The notes: generated from the letters alone by a model not told the origin. A stretch of 64,000 nt of DNA from Symbiodinium natans (GCA_905221605.1 CAJNDS010002198.1:463390-527389); one strand, 5' to 3'; counted from the first letter of the stretch, positions 9,404-19,443 are shown. Program-made: numbers and translations.

Positions 9404-12400
9404 TTACAGATCCTCTTTGTCGATCTCGGCTGTCGGCTCCTTGGCCTCACTTCCTTTGGCCTTTTTCTTTTCTTCCTTCTTTGCCTTCTTCTCTTCCTTC
9501 TTTGCCTTCTTTCTCTCTTCACGCTCCTTTCTCCTTTCTTCTCTTTTGATCTTCTTGATGTTCTCCTTCGCTTGCTTCTTCTTCGCTTCTTCATCGCTCG
9601 TTTGGACTTCTTCGACACTCGGTCCTGGCGTTTCCGGCTCCTTTCTCTTCTTGAGCGTCTCCATCCCCCATTGGGGATTCGGTGGCATTCCTTTTGGCTC
9701 GGCAGGCCTTTCGCTTGTGTCTATCATCTTCTGGAGTTCTTCGCTAACTTCCATTGCTCCTGCCCTTTCCTTTTCTGCCTTGGCCTTGTCTTCATTTGCT
9801 TGGCCTTGCTTTTGGTACCAGCATCTTTGGTGGGTATGGCTTCCCCACCCCGTGTACTCTGTCGGGTTCTTGCTCGTGTACCAGCACCACTTGCACCATA
9901 GGCCACGGTTCTCCTTCTTTCGCCACTCAGCACTTGGAACCTTTCCCGCTGTCTCTCTTGCCAGCTCCAGCATTGACTGGCAGTCTACAGCTCGGTGCGG
10001 GCCTTTGCAGAAAAAGCATCCTGCCGGGCGTTTTCCGGTCTCCTTCTCGTCTCGGGTGCTTTTTTCCCCTGACTTCAAAAGCCACCTTGGGTTGACCTTG
10101 CTCAGGTCTTCCTCTCTCTTTTTCTCCTTTCCTTCACCTTCATCCTTCTTCTCTTCGATGGCATCATCAACTTGCACAACTTCTGCCATCTCCTTGCGTA
10201 GCTTCAATGGCTTTGGCATTGCCTTCGTCTTCACCTGCCTTTCCGAGCCTGCAGCCATTGACTCTGCCTCGCTGGCTCCTTCGGCCATCTTCCTTTTGCG
10301 CATTCGCTCGAGTAAGGACACTCTCGGTCTTTCTTCGAAAATTCGACCGTAGTCTGGCGATGCTTCCACCAAACACTTCATCACTTCTTCACTTGTCTCT
10401 GCAAGCATCCTTACCACGCTCAGCATTCTTCTTGAGTGCTTGAACTCATTGTACTCCGCCAAATGTCCCTCAGCTTCCTTCTTCTTCTTCTGCATCGTGG
10501 ACTTAAGGCTTTTGCACTCTTCCATCATCTTCTCGATCTCGCGGTACTTTTCGCCATATGCCCGTTCGGCATCTTCCGCTTCCTTTTCTGCGTTGACGAC
10601 ATCTTCGTACATCAACTCGTCCGAGTCCTTCTCATCTTCTTCTTGCTCCTTCAGGGCTGCCAACCATTGTTGCACCCTTGTTCCATATCCCGTTGGGATC
10701 TTCACGACTGGGTTCTCCATCGTCTCCTTGAACTCTTGGAACATTCTTTGCGTAGCTTCGGACCTTACGGCGTCGCCATCGATCCCTGTCTCTTCGAGCA
10801 TCTTCGCTCCCCTTTCGTCCAGCTGCATTGAGCTTAAGATCGTTGGCCATAGGCCTTCCTTTGCCAGGAGGACGTATCTTCCATCGTCTTCGGTCTTCTC
10901 GGCCTCTTCCTCCTTTTTTTCTTCCTCTTCCTTTCCTCCTTTGTCTGCTTTCTCAGGCGCTTCTTCCTGACCCTTGACTTCTTCCTGGTCCTTGACTTCT
11001 TCCTGGTCCTTGACTTCTTCCTGGTCCTTGACTTCTTCCTGGTCCTTGACTTCTTCCTGGTTCTTGACTTCTTCCTGGTTCTTGACTTCTTCCTGGTCCT
11101 TGTCTTCTTTCTGGTCCTTTTCTGCTTTCTCCTCCTTTTTCTCGTCGCTCGAACTTGACTCGCTTGAAGATGACTCGCTTGCAGAGTCACTGCACGACGA
11201 ATCCTTCTCCTTTTTCTTTTCTTTCTTCTCTTTCTTCTCCTCCTTTGGCTCTTCAGCCTTTTCTTCTTCTTTTGGAGCATTCTCCAGTAACTTCCTTCTG
11301 TTCTCCTCAGCTCCAATCCTCATTTCCTTTAGCTCTTCCACCTTCTCTTCCATCATTTGTTCGTGAGTCTTCTCTCCTTCCATCGTTCTCTTTTCTACCT
11401 TCTTTTCTCTTCTTCCTACTTGCTTGAGCAAGAGAACGGCTGCGGGATAAACTGTGCAACAAACCATGCATGTCACACAACCAATCATGATACACATGAC
11501 TATTCCCGGTCCTTGATCTTCTTCCTTGGCTTTCTTGGCTTCTCCCATTCCTATCAACACAGCCATCGTTACAGCTTGTATGATCTTCGCTAATCGTTCA
11601 TCGTCCATTCGCCGGCCATTGCCACTTCGGCCATTGCCGCTCGTTCTTCGCACTTGCACATTTCTTTCAACTTCTTCTTGGTCCACAAACTCTCCTACAT
11701 ATCCGAGGCTTGCCATGTACTTCCGGATCTTGTCTTTGCTTAAGCTCTTTGTTCCCAGATCAGCTGGGTTGTCCTTTCCTTTGATCGCTTTGATGATCAA
11801 CCTCGGGATACTCTGGATCCATAACAGATCAACGTCGAGATGACGGGCTTTCCCCAGTCCTTTCCGAGCAATCAGTTGTCTCGAACTGCTCGAATCTGAA
11901 TACATTACCATCTTTGGTTCTTTTCCGAGGATTCTCGTTAACAGTGCCTTTAGAAACACTCCTTCAGAAAGTATTGACGTTGCGGCGATAGTCTCCGCTT
12001 CGCATGAGCTGAGAGCTATGCTCTTCTGCCGCTTGCTCTGAAAATGAATCAGATTTCCATTCAGCATGATCGCTCCACACGACACACTTTGCCTCGACTC
12101 TCTATCGGCTGCCCAATCGGAATCCGTCACTATCTCCAACAGTGACTCTTGCTCATAGACATTTCTCTCGACTTCTTCATCTTTTCTCTCATTTCGCTCT
12201 TCGATGAAACTTCTTCCTGGGTAGCTCTTCTTGTGTATCAGCGACACGTCGGGTGTTCCTTTCAGGTACTTCGCAGCATGCCTTAGCAGTTCCATGTCTG
12301 CTTCCACAGGCGCTGCTAGCTTCGTTGAAAGTTTCTTCAGCACATACATCAGATCGGGCCGTTCTGGCGCTAAGTACAACAGTATACCTACACCTTTCCT

Positions 12401-15400
12401 GTAGGTGTGGTGATCCGCTTCCGATAGCGGTTCCATTCCTCCTTTCTTCGCTTGCATTGCCCTTCCATTGTCCGCTGGGCATGGCAATTTCTTTGGATAG
12501 GAATTTTCCAACTCCAACACTTCGGTCAATCCTTCGATGTACTTGGAATTCATCGTGATCTCAACGTCTCCATCGTTCACTGCGCTGAATCCTCTCTTCA
12601 GAAAACTCATTGAGCCTTCTTGTTCTCGCAACGGTCCTTCGACCTTGATCTTCAACTTCTTCTTTCTCAGAAACTCGATCAATCCTTGGAACTCTTTCTC
12701 AGTCGCGTACAGTTCCATGTCGTCAACGTGTGATAACACAACCATTCCAGCTTTTCCTTTTTCTTGTCTCCTGTAAAACAAAGCTGGTAGTCCTTCGTCG
12801 GACTTGAGTCCATACTCTTCGAGGTATCCTTTCAGCTTGTTGAACCATGCGCTTGATCCTATCCGTTGTCCTGGCAACGTGAATCCGAGTTCATAGTACT
12901 TTCCATCGACTTCGACGACTGTTGGTTCTTCTTGTTCTACCATCAAGTAGGCATCTCCTACATCGATGCTTCCAAGGATGTGGTCGTTCGACGACACAAA
13001 CATTGCTGAGAGTAACTTCACTGTGCTCGCAACTCCCGTTGGAGAAAATAACGATGCGATGTCAGTTGACCCCAACCATTTAAACTCGCGGGCAACTAAC
13101 CGGCCACGCCGTTGCCATTCATTGTCTCGATGCCTCCAATCGTAGACAACTTTGGTTGAAAGGTACTTGTAGTTGCTCACACTCGTGCCTTCAGGCAGCT
13201 CTTTCAAGACTTTCATCTCTGTGAGTCGGCTTATCTCGTGCTCTCTTGACACAACGTCGACCTTCGTCAACTCGCCTTCGTCCAACTTCGGAGGTCCATC
13301 TTCGAACTTGTTTGACCACCTTGGCATGCTTTCCTCGAACTCTTCGTCTTCTCCGAGTTCTGAGCTTCTTTCCTCTTCAGGCTCTTCAAACTCGACTTCG
13401 AGTCCTTCAAACTCTTCCAACTCTACCTCTTCGTCATCGTGGTACTTCGGCAAATCTTTCCTGAGGAATGACGCAACTTCTTGTACACTTCTTGTGGCCA
13501 TTATCCTTCTTACCGTTCCTGAGGGTTCTCCTCTTTGGATCTTCTCAGGTCTTTCTTCAACTTTTCCGCTTCCTTCGTCGACTCTCGGCCTTGTGGCTTC
13601 AGGTTCTTCTGCGGCTGCTCCTTCGAGCTCTCTTTTGCTCGTGCCTTCCGGCTCTTCTTCCTCGGCTTCACCCGAGGTCATACTTGCTTCATCTCTTTTC
13701 CTTGCCGCTGCTCCTTTCCTGCTACTTGCTTCAGAACTTCTTTGGCCTTCGCCGGGATCTTCGTCATTGTCATCATCATCACTTGTCGGTGGATCAGACG
13801 CCATTGCGTCGCTCGGTCTTTCCGACGCTGTCGGGCTATACTGCGGCGTCTCCAGACCAACTGCTGGAGTTCTCGGGACTTGTACGGGCGGTCCTTCGAT
13901 CGGCGCCACTTCGATTCCACTCGATGGCGGTAGCCTCTTCGGCTGCTTCGACCGTCCTGTCAACTGCTCTTGGCTATGATTCCACGGCGTTCCGCATGCA
14001 TTTGCCAATGTCTCCACGTCGAACGTTGGCGAACATTGTCTCATTGTCCGACTTTTGATGATTCCGCTTCGTGTACTCACCAGATTCATGTTTGAAACCA
14101 TGTCCTTTCCAACGAAGATTCCTTTCTTCCATGCTTCACCTTTCTCTTTCGTTTTCGGTAGTGGTTTCGCCACAACCACACTACCCCATGGTACCAAAGT
14201 TCCTTTGTACTCACGGTCAAATACCAACTCGAATGGGGTCTTCCCCTGTTGAACAACAAACCTGTTCAACAAGAACGCTGCATGTCTCGGTGCCCATGGA
14301 TACAGTGTACTTTCGCTCGTGATTTTCACTTTCGCTTCCTTTTCAACTCCATACACCAAAGTCTTCGATAAATTTCTCACTGTTTGTACCCATCTTTCAA
14401 CTTGCGCTCCTTGGTGTGTGTCTGGTGCCACATCTTGAATCTCTGTTTCAAGTTTCTGCATCTTTCTTATCGCTTGCACTTTCTTCCTCAATGCAATCAT
14501 CGCTGGTTCGGTGTCCGTTCTCAGGATCACTTTTGGCTGCATTAGCATCAGTACTCTACAAACTTCTTCTACCAGATAGTTCGTGACTTCCTTGCTTTGA
14601 ACTGGAATTGCATGGACAAACTTTGTCTCTTGATCCACCATGACCAAACTTATGCACAATGCATCTTTCACATCTTTCGCATCTTCTTCGTTCCTTGTTC
14701 CTGTGAACTTGAAATCCATGCTTACCAACGATGCTTCATACTTCTTCTCTGTCACTTTGAAATCATCTTCTCTACTTCTTGTTGCCGAACAACTCTCACA
14801 CCAGTCCGCCTTTGGTAAGTGTGTCAGCTCGTGTCTCTTTCTTTCTTCTTCGCTCGGTGCTTCCGGTCTTTTCTCTCCATCTGGCTCTCTTGAGAACTCA
14901 ACCTCGAGTCCTTTCGAGATTTCTACTAGTTCCTTCATCTTGTTTGATGCTACAGCTTCTTTCAGTCTCTGCCAAATTTGAGCTTTGCTTCCTGTCTTTC
15001 CTATCTTGAGGAACTCGCAAGCATTCCTCAATTGCTTTATCGTACTCGCTGGTGTAAGCTCAATTCCTCCAATCTTCATTCTCTCTTCCATTACTTCTCC
15101 GAGTTTCGGAAGTTGTTCTTCAACTTTCTTTCGCTCATTCTCATCGTTGTCTTCTTGTAATTTCTTTCCTGGGTTCGACCCAGGCCCTGGAGCTTGTGCC
15201 AATTCTTCAATTCCTTTTTCAATGTCTCGTTGCAACTCTTCTTCTGACCTACCTTTCCATAGATCTTCTTGTCTTTGTGGTTCCATTTCCACATCACGCT
15301 TCTCTTCTGTCTCCTTCTCCTTGTACGGACTTTTGTACTCTCCGTAATCTTCAACGCTTCTCGGTAATCTTTCCATGATCGTGATGACCACTGAATTCTC

Positions 15401-17797
15401 GATCTCTGGTACTATGACCATTGTACTCTTTTCTCTCCACTCCTCGGCACACTCATAAAATTCCATTTCTTCCCAGATTATCTGCTCTTCTTCATATCTG
15501 GTCCTTAGCGTTGTTCTGTACTTGAACGCCTTTCCTTCATCTCTTCCAAGGCTGTACGTAGTGTTCACGTCCCAGTCAATTCTCACCGGTCGTCCGTCGG
15601 TGAGATAAAACCAACCTTCTTCGTACTTGCCATTCTCTATGTCATCCTTCAGTTCCTTCGTCAGGGTGAGTTTCCTGATTGAAATCGGTACTCCGCCTTG
15701 TCCATTTTCCATTGCCGCTCGGTAGATCCTCAGATCTGTCACCGTTGAGTTTCTTGCAAACCTTATCGGGACATACGATACCGACGTTCCATTCTTCCGC
15801 TTCACTAGCTTCGTCAGGAAAGCACTGTATGCATCCTGGGGTTCGATGCCCCAACCGACTTTGTACAATTTCCCCACTGCGAACAGCGGTTGGGTCACTT
15901 GACCAAACACGGCGGTGTCCTTGACCTTAATCACCTTTCCATCGGACCTTTGGAATTCGAACGTTATGTTGGTCCTCGCTTCAGTCGTTCTGATTGCGTT
16001 TCCTTGTGCATCCGTGATGACCATCTTTAGTGCTGGAAGTTCCACTTCTCCGAGGTCTTCGCTATAGTAGCTTAACGGCAAGACATGGCAGTCTGCTCCA
16101 CTGTCTAGGACAACTTCGATCAGGTCTTCATATCCGGGGAACCGAACCGTTCGTACTCGATCCTTACTTGCTTCTTGGACACTTGGACTTGGGCTTGGAT
16201 TCTCAATCGATTCCTGTCTGACTTCTGGTTGGTCTTCTTCTTGAGCACTTGGACTTGGGCTTGGATTCTCAACCGATTCCTGTTTGACTTCTGGTCGGTC
16301 TTCTTCATACCACATTTGGTACTCGTCCAACTCGTTCAGCTCTTCATCTCCTTGGCTTATGTCGAACACTTGAATTTCCTTCATCTTCACCATTCTTGCG
16401 TAAGGCTTGTTTCCCCATTCTCGAAACATCTTGATCAGGTCTACGATCTCATCATCGTCTTCTTCATCGACTTCCTCGATTCTTGTCATCGACCTTTCAT
16501 TGACTCTTCTCACTTGTTCACTCCCTTTTGCAGCTTGTGCAGCTCGCACTTGCGATTGCTCTTGACTTCGGTACTGGCTTGGCTGTGAACTGGCGCTTGA
16601 CTGTGATGGTGCATTCCACACACCACTTGACCATTCTTGATCTTGGTTCCAATCTTCTTCGCCTTCGCGCACTTGTCGCATCTTTCCTTTCGACTTTCCT
16701 CCTTTCCCGGAGTCCTTTCCTCCTTTCGCTGACGTCCAACATTCTGATGCGAAATGACCATATTTTCCGCATTTGTAGCATTCTACACCGGATCTTGATC
16801 CTTTTCCACCTGAACCTTTTCCTTGGCTTCCGTAGCCACCATTCTCCACTTGCCTCACAGACTTTCCTCGTCCTTTGCCACGGCCTTTGCCGCGACCTCT
16901 TCCTTTTCCGCCTTTTCTCTCTTTTCCTTTTCCTTTTCCTTTTCCTTTCTCGAACTTTCCTTTTCCTTTTCCTCTTCCTCCTTTTCCTCTTTCATACTTT
17001 CCTTTTCCTTTTAAACGATCGATCTCCATTGGGATCGGTCCTTGGTACTCCTTGGAGCTTGAACTTGTTCCTGGGGCCTGAACGCTCAGTGACCCCAAGA
17101 TGTTCTCAGCAGACCACGTTTGGTTGCTTCTTTCGTATTGTAGCAGCTTCGTTCTCAAGTCGTTGTAACTTGTCTTCTCATTGATTCCTACCATGATGTG
17201 CTGCTTCAGATTCTGCGGGATGCCCTTCAGCAACGTTCCGATCTTTAAGTTGTCATCGTACTTCGTTGTCGATGACTTTTCGTACTCATTGACCAGCTTC
17301 TCGAACGTGAGGACATAATCCATCAGGCTGGCTCCCTTTGTCATTGCAGGGAATCCTACCAAAGCTTGGGCCATTGCCAGACTTCTAGATCTTGAGGATG
17401 GCTCGAGCTCCATTGTGAGTCGCCTCCAGACTTCAAATCCATCCATGTTATCGATGCTTCTCAACACCTTCAACGGGCGATTCTTCAAGTAGCTGCTCAA
17501 GACGGAATACAGCTTCATTCCTCGTATCTTTCGTCCTTCGCTCGCTGCATAGAATCCATCGATGTCGTCCTCGATGTCCAACGCATCCGTTGATGTTTCA
17601 GCTTTCTTCAGGTCTGCCAAGAACTCATAGTCCATGAATGCTAGAAAGTTCTTAAAGGCGAAACTCCAGTCACTCCATTGAGAGACTTCTTCTTCCAGTG
17701 TTGCCGGATTGAACACTTCTGGCGGCTTCAAGATCTTTCCTCCGGTGTCGAATGGGACACCTGAGGGTTGCGCCCTTGGCGCTCCTTCTCCTCCCAC
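9404..17797 (-). CDS. Copia-1 Gag-Pol polyprotein with C-terminal extension
   Basis: This open frame of about 2797 codons contains, by approximate residue: a UBN2/copia-type Gag (20-240), a Lys/Gly-rich stretch, a CCHC knuckle CYKCGKYGHFASEC (337-353), an aspartic protease VLDSGADCHVL (560-572), an integrase with MDFKFTG, RTDTEPA and QVERWV as the D,D,E residues (1025-1130), an RT with SIDVGDAY and LSHVDDM (motif C HVDD, near 1687), and an RNase H with VTDSDWA, SSCEAET, MYSDSSS and NPADLGTK (about 1880-2040). About 700 further residues follow: a hydrophobic segment (2096-2123), Lys/Glu coiled-coil sequence, a VKDQEE repeat (about 2229-2279), CFFCKGPHRAVDC (about 2591-2609) and a second Cys/His cluster. 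The first codon is GTG, so it cannot be the true start. The N-terminus probably lies in the overlapping frame at 17728-17979. Confidence 0.92.
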   Translation of the reverse strand: MGGEGAPRAQPSGVPFDTGGKILKPPEVFNPATLEEEVSQWSDWSFAFKNFLAFMDYEFLADLKKAETSTDALDIEDDIDGFYAASEGRKIRGMKLYSVLSSYLKNRPLKVLRSIDNMDGFEVWRRLTMELEPSSRSRSLAMAQALVGFPAMTKGASLMDYVLTFEKLVNEYEKSSTTKYDDNLKIGTLLKGIPQNLKQHIMVGINEKTSYNDLRTKLLQYERSNQTWSAENILGSLSVQAPGTSSSSKEYQGPIPMEIDRLKGKGKYERGKGGRGKGKGKFEKGKGKGKGKERKGGKGRGRGKGRGKGRGKSVRQVENGGYGSQGKGSGGKGSRSGVECYKCGKYGHFASECWTSAKGGKDSGKGGKSKGKMRQVREGEEDWNQDQEWSSGVWNAPSQSSASSQPSQYRSQEQSQVRAAQAAKGSEQVRRVNERSMTRIEEVDEEDDDEIVDLIKMFREWGNKPYARMVKMKEIQVFDISQGDEELNELDEYQMWYEEDRPEVKQESVENPSPSPSAQEEDQPEVRQESIENPSPSPSVQEASKDRVRTVRFPGYEDLIEVVLDSGADCHVLPLSYYSEDLGEVELPALKMVITDAQGNAIRTTEARTNITFEFQRSDGKVIKVKDTAVFGQVTQPLFAVGKLYKVGWGIEPQDAYSAFLTKLVKRKNGTSVSYVPIRFARNSTVTDLRIYRAAMENGQGGVPISIRKLTLTKELKDDIENGKYEEGWFYLTDGRPVRIDWDVNTTYSLGRDEGKAFKYRTTLRTRYEEEQIIWEEMEFYECAEEWREKSTMVIVPEIENSVVITIMERLPRSVEDYGEYKSPYKEKETEEKRDVEMEPQRQEDLWKGRSEEELQRDIEKGIEELAQAPGPGSNPGKKLQEDNDENERKKVEEQLPKLGEVMEERMKIGGIELTPASTIKQLRNACEFLKIGKTGSKAQIWQRLKEAVASNKMKELVEISKGLEVEFSREPDGEKRPEAPSEEERKRHELTHLPKADWCESCSATRSREDDFKVTEKKYEASLVSMDFKFTGTRNEEDAKDVKDALCISLVMVDQETKFVHAIPVQSKEVTNYLVEEVCRVLMLMQPKVILRTDTEPAMIALRKKVQAIRKMQKLETEIQDVAPDTHQGAQVERWVQTVRNLSKTLVYGVEKEAKVKITSESTLYPWAPRHAAFLLNRFVVQQGKTPFELVFDREYKGTLVPWGSVVVAKPLPKTKEKGEAWKKGIFVGKDMVSNMNLVSTRSGIIKSRTMRQCSPTFDVETLANACGTPWNHSQEQLTGRSKQPKRLPPSSGIEVAPIEGPPVQVPRTPAVGLETPQYSPTASERPSDAMASDPPTSDDDDNDEDPGEGQRSSEASSRKGAAARKRDEASMTSGEAEEEEPEGTSKRELEGAAAEEPEATRPRVDEGSGKVEERPEKIQRGEPSGTVRRIMATRSVQEVASFLRKDLPKYHDDEEVELEEFEGLEVEFEEPEEERSSELGEDEEFEESMPRWSNKFEDGPPKLDEGELTKVDVVSREHEISRLTEMKVLKELPEGTSVSNYKYLSTKVVYDWRHRDNEWQRRGRLVAREFKWLGSTDIASLFSPTGVASTVKLLSAMFVSSNDHILGSIDVGDAYLMVEQEEPTVVEVDGKYYELGFTLPGQRIGSSAWFNKLKGYLEEYGLKSDEGLPALFYRRQEKGKAGMVVLSHVDDMELYATEKEFQGLIEFLRKKKLKIKVEGPLREQEGSMSFLKRGFSAVNDGDVEITMNSKYIEGLTEVLELENSYPKKLPCPADNGRAMQAKKGGMEPLSEADHHTYRKGVGILLYLAPERPDLMYVLKKLSTKLAAPVEADMELLRHAAKYLKGTPDVSLIHKKSYPGRSFIEERNERKDEEVERNVYEQESLLEIVTDSDWAADRESRQSVSCGAIMLNGNLIHFQSKRQKSIALSSCEAETIAATSILSEGVFLKALLTRILGKEPKMVMYSDSSSSRQLIARKGLGKARHLDVDLLWIQSIPRLIIKAIKGKDNPADLGTKSLSKDKIRKYMASLGYVGEFVDQEEVERNVQVRRTSGNGRSGNGRRMDDERLAKIIQAVTMAVLIGMGEAKKAKEEDQGPGIVMCIMIGCVTCMVCCTVYPAAVLLLKQVGRREKKVEKRTMEGEKTHEQMMEEKVEELKEMRIGAEENRRKLLENAPKEEEKAEEPKEEKKEKKEKKKEKDSSCSDSASESSSSESSSSDEKKEEKAEKDQKEDKDQEEVKNQEEVKNQEEVKDQEEVKDQEEVKDQEEVKDQEEVKGQEEAPEKADKGGKEEEEKKEEEAEKTEDDGRYVLLAKEGLWPTILSSMQLDERGAKMLEETGIDGDAVRSEATQRMFQEFKETMENPVVKIPTGYGTRVQQWLAALKEQEEDEKDSDELMYEDVVNAEKEAEDAERAYGEKYREIEKMMEECKSLKSTMQKKKKEAEGHLAEYNEFKHSRRMLSVVRMLAETSEEVMKCLVEASPDYGRIFEERPRVSLLERMRKRKMAEGASEAESMAAGSERQVKTKAMPKPLKLRKEMAEVVQVDDAIEEKKDEGEGKEKKREEDLSKVNPRWLLKSGEKSTRDEKETGKRPAGCFFCKGPHRAVDCQSMLELARETAGKVPSAEWRKKENRGLWCKWCWYTSKNPTEYTGWGSHTHQRCWYQKQGQANEDKAKAEKERAGAMEVSEELQKMIDTSERPAEPKGMPPNPQWGMETLKKRKEPETPGPSVEEVQTSDEEAKKKQAKENIKKIKREERRKEREERKKAKKEEKKAKKEEKKKAKGSEAKEPTAEIDKEDL

Positions 17798-17979
17798 ACT
17801 TCTCGGGAGTTCCTTGCAGCCTGGGCAGCACCTTGGCTAGCTGCCTCAGTAAGCCTTTGCATCGCTTCTGTCAGCTGCTGTTGCTGAGTCGCGGTTTGGC
17901 TCGCAACTCTTCCTAAAGCTTCTGTGGCCTGGCCAATACCAGCCAACATTGCTTCAAAGTTTCTTTGTTGTTCCGCCAT
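17728..17979 (-). CDS. Copia-1 Gag N-terminal segment in a different frame
   Basis: This ATG-started frame of 83 codons begins MAEQQRNFEAMLAGIGQ and is rich in Gln/Ala, like the start of other copia Gag proteins. It ends in a TGA inside the beginning of the long Gag-Pol frame. A shift equivalent to -1 within 17728-17800 would join the two. I see no canonical X-XXY-YYZ slippery heptamer in the overlap, so a sequencing indel, a mutation or an unusual recoding event are all possible. Confidence 0.6.
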   Translation of the reverse strand: MAEQQRNFEAMLAGIGQATEALGRVASQTATQQQQLTEAMQRLTEAASQGAAQAARNSREVWEEKERQGRNPQVSHSTPEERS

Positions 17980-18054
17980 TGCTCTGACGATCTAGGCAAG
18001 TCGTCCAGACTCAAGGCTCTCTCTTCTTCACCTTCTTTTCTCTACTGATCCAAC

Positions 18055-18229
18055 AGGGCGTAGTTAATGAACCTTAACTCCTGTTTTCTTCAGCTTCAGC
18101 AAGGCGTAGTTAATGAACCTTAACTCTTGCTGTCCTCTTGACTTCTTTCCGAATTTCCTCCGGTGATAACGTCCACCGGAAAACGAACTTCTCCTTTCGC
18201 AGGGCGTAGTTGAGAAACCTTAACTCCTG
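18055..18229 (-). repeat. Three copies of a 29-nt motif in the copia-1 leader
   Basis: Copies lie at 18055-18083, 18101-18129 and 18201-18229. The shared + strand core is GGCGTAGTTAATGAACCTTAA; the third copy differs at a few bases. The core contains the inverted arms GTTAA and TTAAC, so each could form a small hairpin in the genomic RNA. Packaging, dimerisation or translation control would fit the leader position, but this is a guess. Confidence 0.75.
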
Positions 18230-18334
18230 CTTTTCCTTTTCTTCCTTCCAGCTCGCTAGCTGGCTGCCAGCCCTCTGGCTGGGCTTGCCTTCTTTCCCTG
18301 GATCTGCTTCTTCAGCTGCTGGCCGTTGCCAACA

Positions 18335-18346
18335 GCTCCGCTACCA
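18335..18346 (-). other. Copia-1 primer-binding site
   Basis: The minus strand reads TGGTAGCGGAGC starting at the base next to the end of the 5' LTR. This resembles binding sites for the 3' end of initiator methionine tRNA, the usual primer of copia elements. Confidence 0.85.
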
Positions 18347-18481
18347 TAAAAGTTTAAAGGCTAATCTCAACCTTTCTAGAACACAGGTTCTCGGCACACT
18401 TTTACCTTCACTCGCGGCTCTCCACGAGGGGCGGTGCTTGAGCCTATATACAGTCGGGCATGAAAAGTGAAATGTTTGTTA
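18347..18481 (-). repeat. Copia-1 5' LTR
   Basis: 135 bp, identical to 8715-8849. As the upstream LTR it should hold the promoter. TGTATATAGG is the only TATA-like sequence in it. Confidence 0.95.
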
Positions 18482-18486
18482 GAAAG
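18482..18486. repeat. Copia-1 target-site duplication, right copy
   Basis: GAAAG, matching 8710-8714. Confidence 0.9.
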
Positions 18487-19443
18487 GCACAGGGCCAAGG
18501 CTGGGAAAGACAACCGCAAGCCTTGTTCGCAAAGCCGCTGCCAAGAGACGCTGTCGTAAAACCCATTAATGTCAACAAACAACGAGACAGTGCGCAAACC
18601 CTTGACTCTGGCGGATTCTTTGGAGCATTTCCTGGCCAGGGCAACGTCCAACGAGGTTCGACCTGGAATCGCCGAGTCAAAAGGATGATCCGGGATGTAG
18701 GAGTCCAGCCACTGGCTGACCAAGAATCGCCGAGTCTTACACCAAAGCCGCCACAGGACCGATGTAAGACCGATAGGTCTTTCCTTCAAGGCACTCTTGG
18801 CCAGAAGAACAATCTGGACCTGGGAGACTTGGAGGGGAATGGCAAGGTCCTCCTCCATTTTGTTGAAGACGTTGGCTAGGACTGCATACGCGTCCCGAGG
18901 CAGGTCTCGAAGATCATTGAAATCCCAGCCGTCCGGGCCTCCTTTTTTGGGATTCCTAGCGGCGCATATCTTAGCGACAGAGCTAGCAGAATGCTTGGGC
19001 AGGGAACGGACCTGCTCCCGGGCTAAGTCAGCCAATGCGTCCCATACTTCCCCTTGGAGGGGAGCTGGCGACACCAGGTTACCCTGCCAGACCTCGCACC
19101 AAAAGTCGAGCCGTTTATAGGGCCGCGCCAGGGGAGTGAACTTTGGATACGGCCGTTCCAAGGTTTGCTCATCAGCTCGAAGGGAGCGGTAAAGGGGGCG
19201 GAGGTGATCATTTTGCGCCTCTTCTAGCCACTTGGAGTAAGACTCGGAGTTCTGGGAGGTCTGGGAGGCTAAAGCTTCCTCATATTTTGCCTCAACCTGG
19301 GGCACCAACTCCCGGGTGAGGCTGCTGCGGTCATCAGCATGAACCCAGTCCTTTAGGACGGGGAGAAGGGGATCGTCCGGAGGGATGGAGGCGAAGGCTT
19401 CGAGGATTTGGGGACCATCCCTGTCTGGAGCCAGGTGCGCCAT
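18482..19443 (-). pseudogene. LINE-A reverse transcriptase, 5' half
   Basis: This internal frame carries the RT fingers and palm up to motif A: KKGGPDGWDFNDL, ERPIGLTSVLWRLW, the TSLDVALARK segment, and LFVDINGFYDSV as motif A with its catalytic Asp. It runs on through FPALALCLS into copia-1 at 18482. The overlap with the upstream frame at 19353-19443 shows a frameshift between endonuclease and RT. Comparison with LINE-C (ERPIGLTPVPYRLWAKLR and LLDLKAFYENV) confirms the family. Confidence 0.85.

Larger units (their letters stand above)
8715..18481 (-). mobile_element. Copia-1: young Ty1/copia LTR retrotransposon
   Basis: This 9,767-bp element is bounded by 135-bp direct repeats that I find identical (8715-8849 and 18347-18481), by GAAAG target duplications, by a primer-binding site next to the 5' LTR and by a purine tract next to the 3' LTR. 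It encodes Gag, protease, integrase, RT and RNase H in copia order in one very long ORF, plus a C-terminal extension. It interrupts the RT gene of LINE-A. Identical LTRs imply a recent insertion. The LTRs are short for copia elements. One reading-frame break lies near the Gag start. Confidence 0.95.

Noticed and set aside
9246-10352. Long plus-strand frames opposite copia-1 (also 13173-13979, 21198-22373)
   Set aside because: They are antisense shadows of the copia-1 and LINE-A coding sequence, rich in Ser/Phe/Leu from reversed Glu/Lys codons, with no domain.
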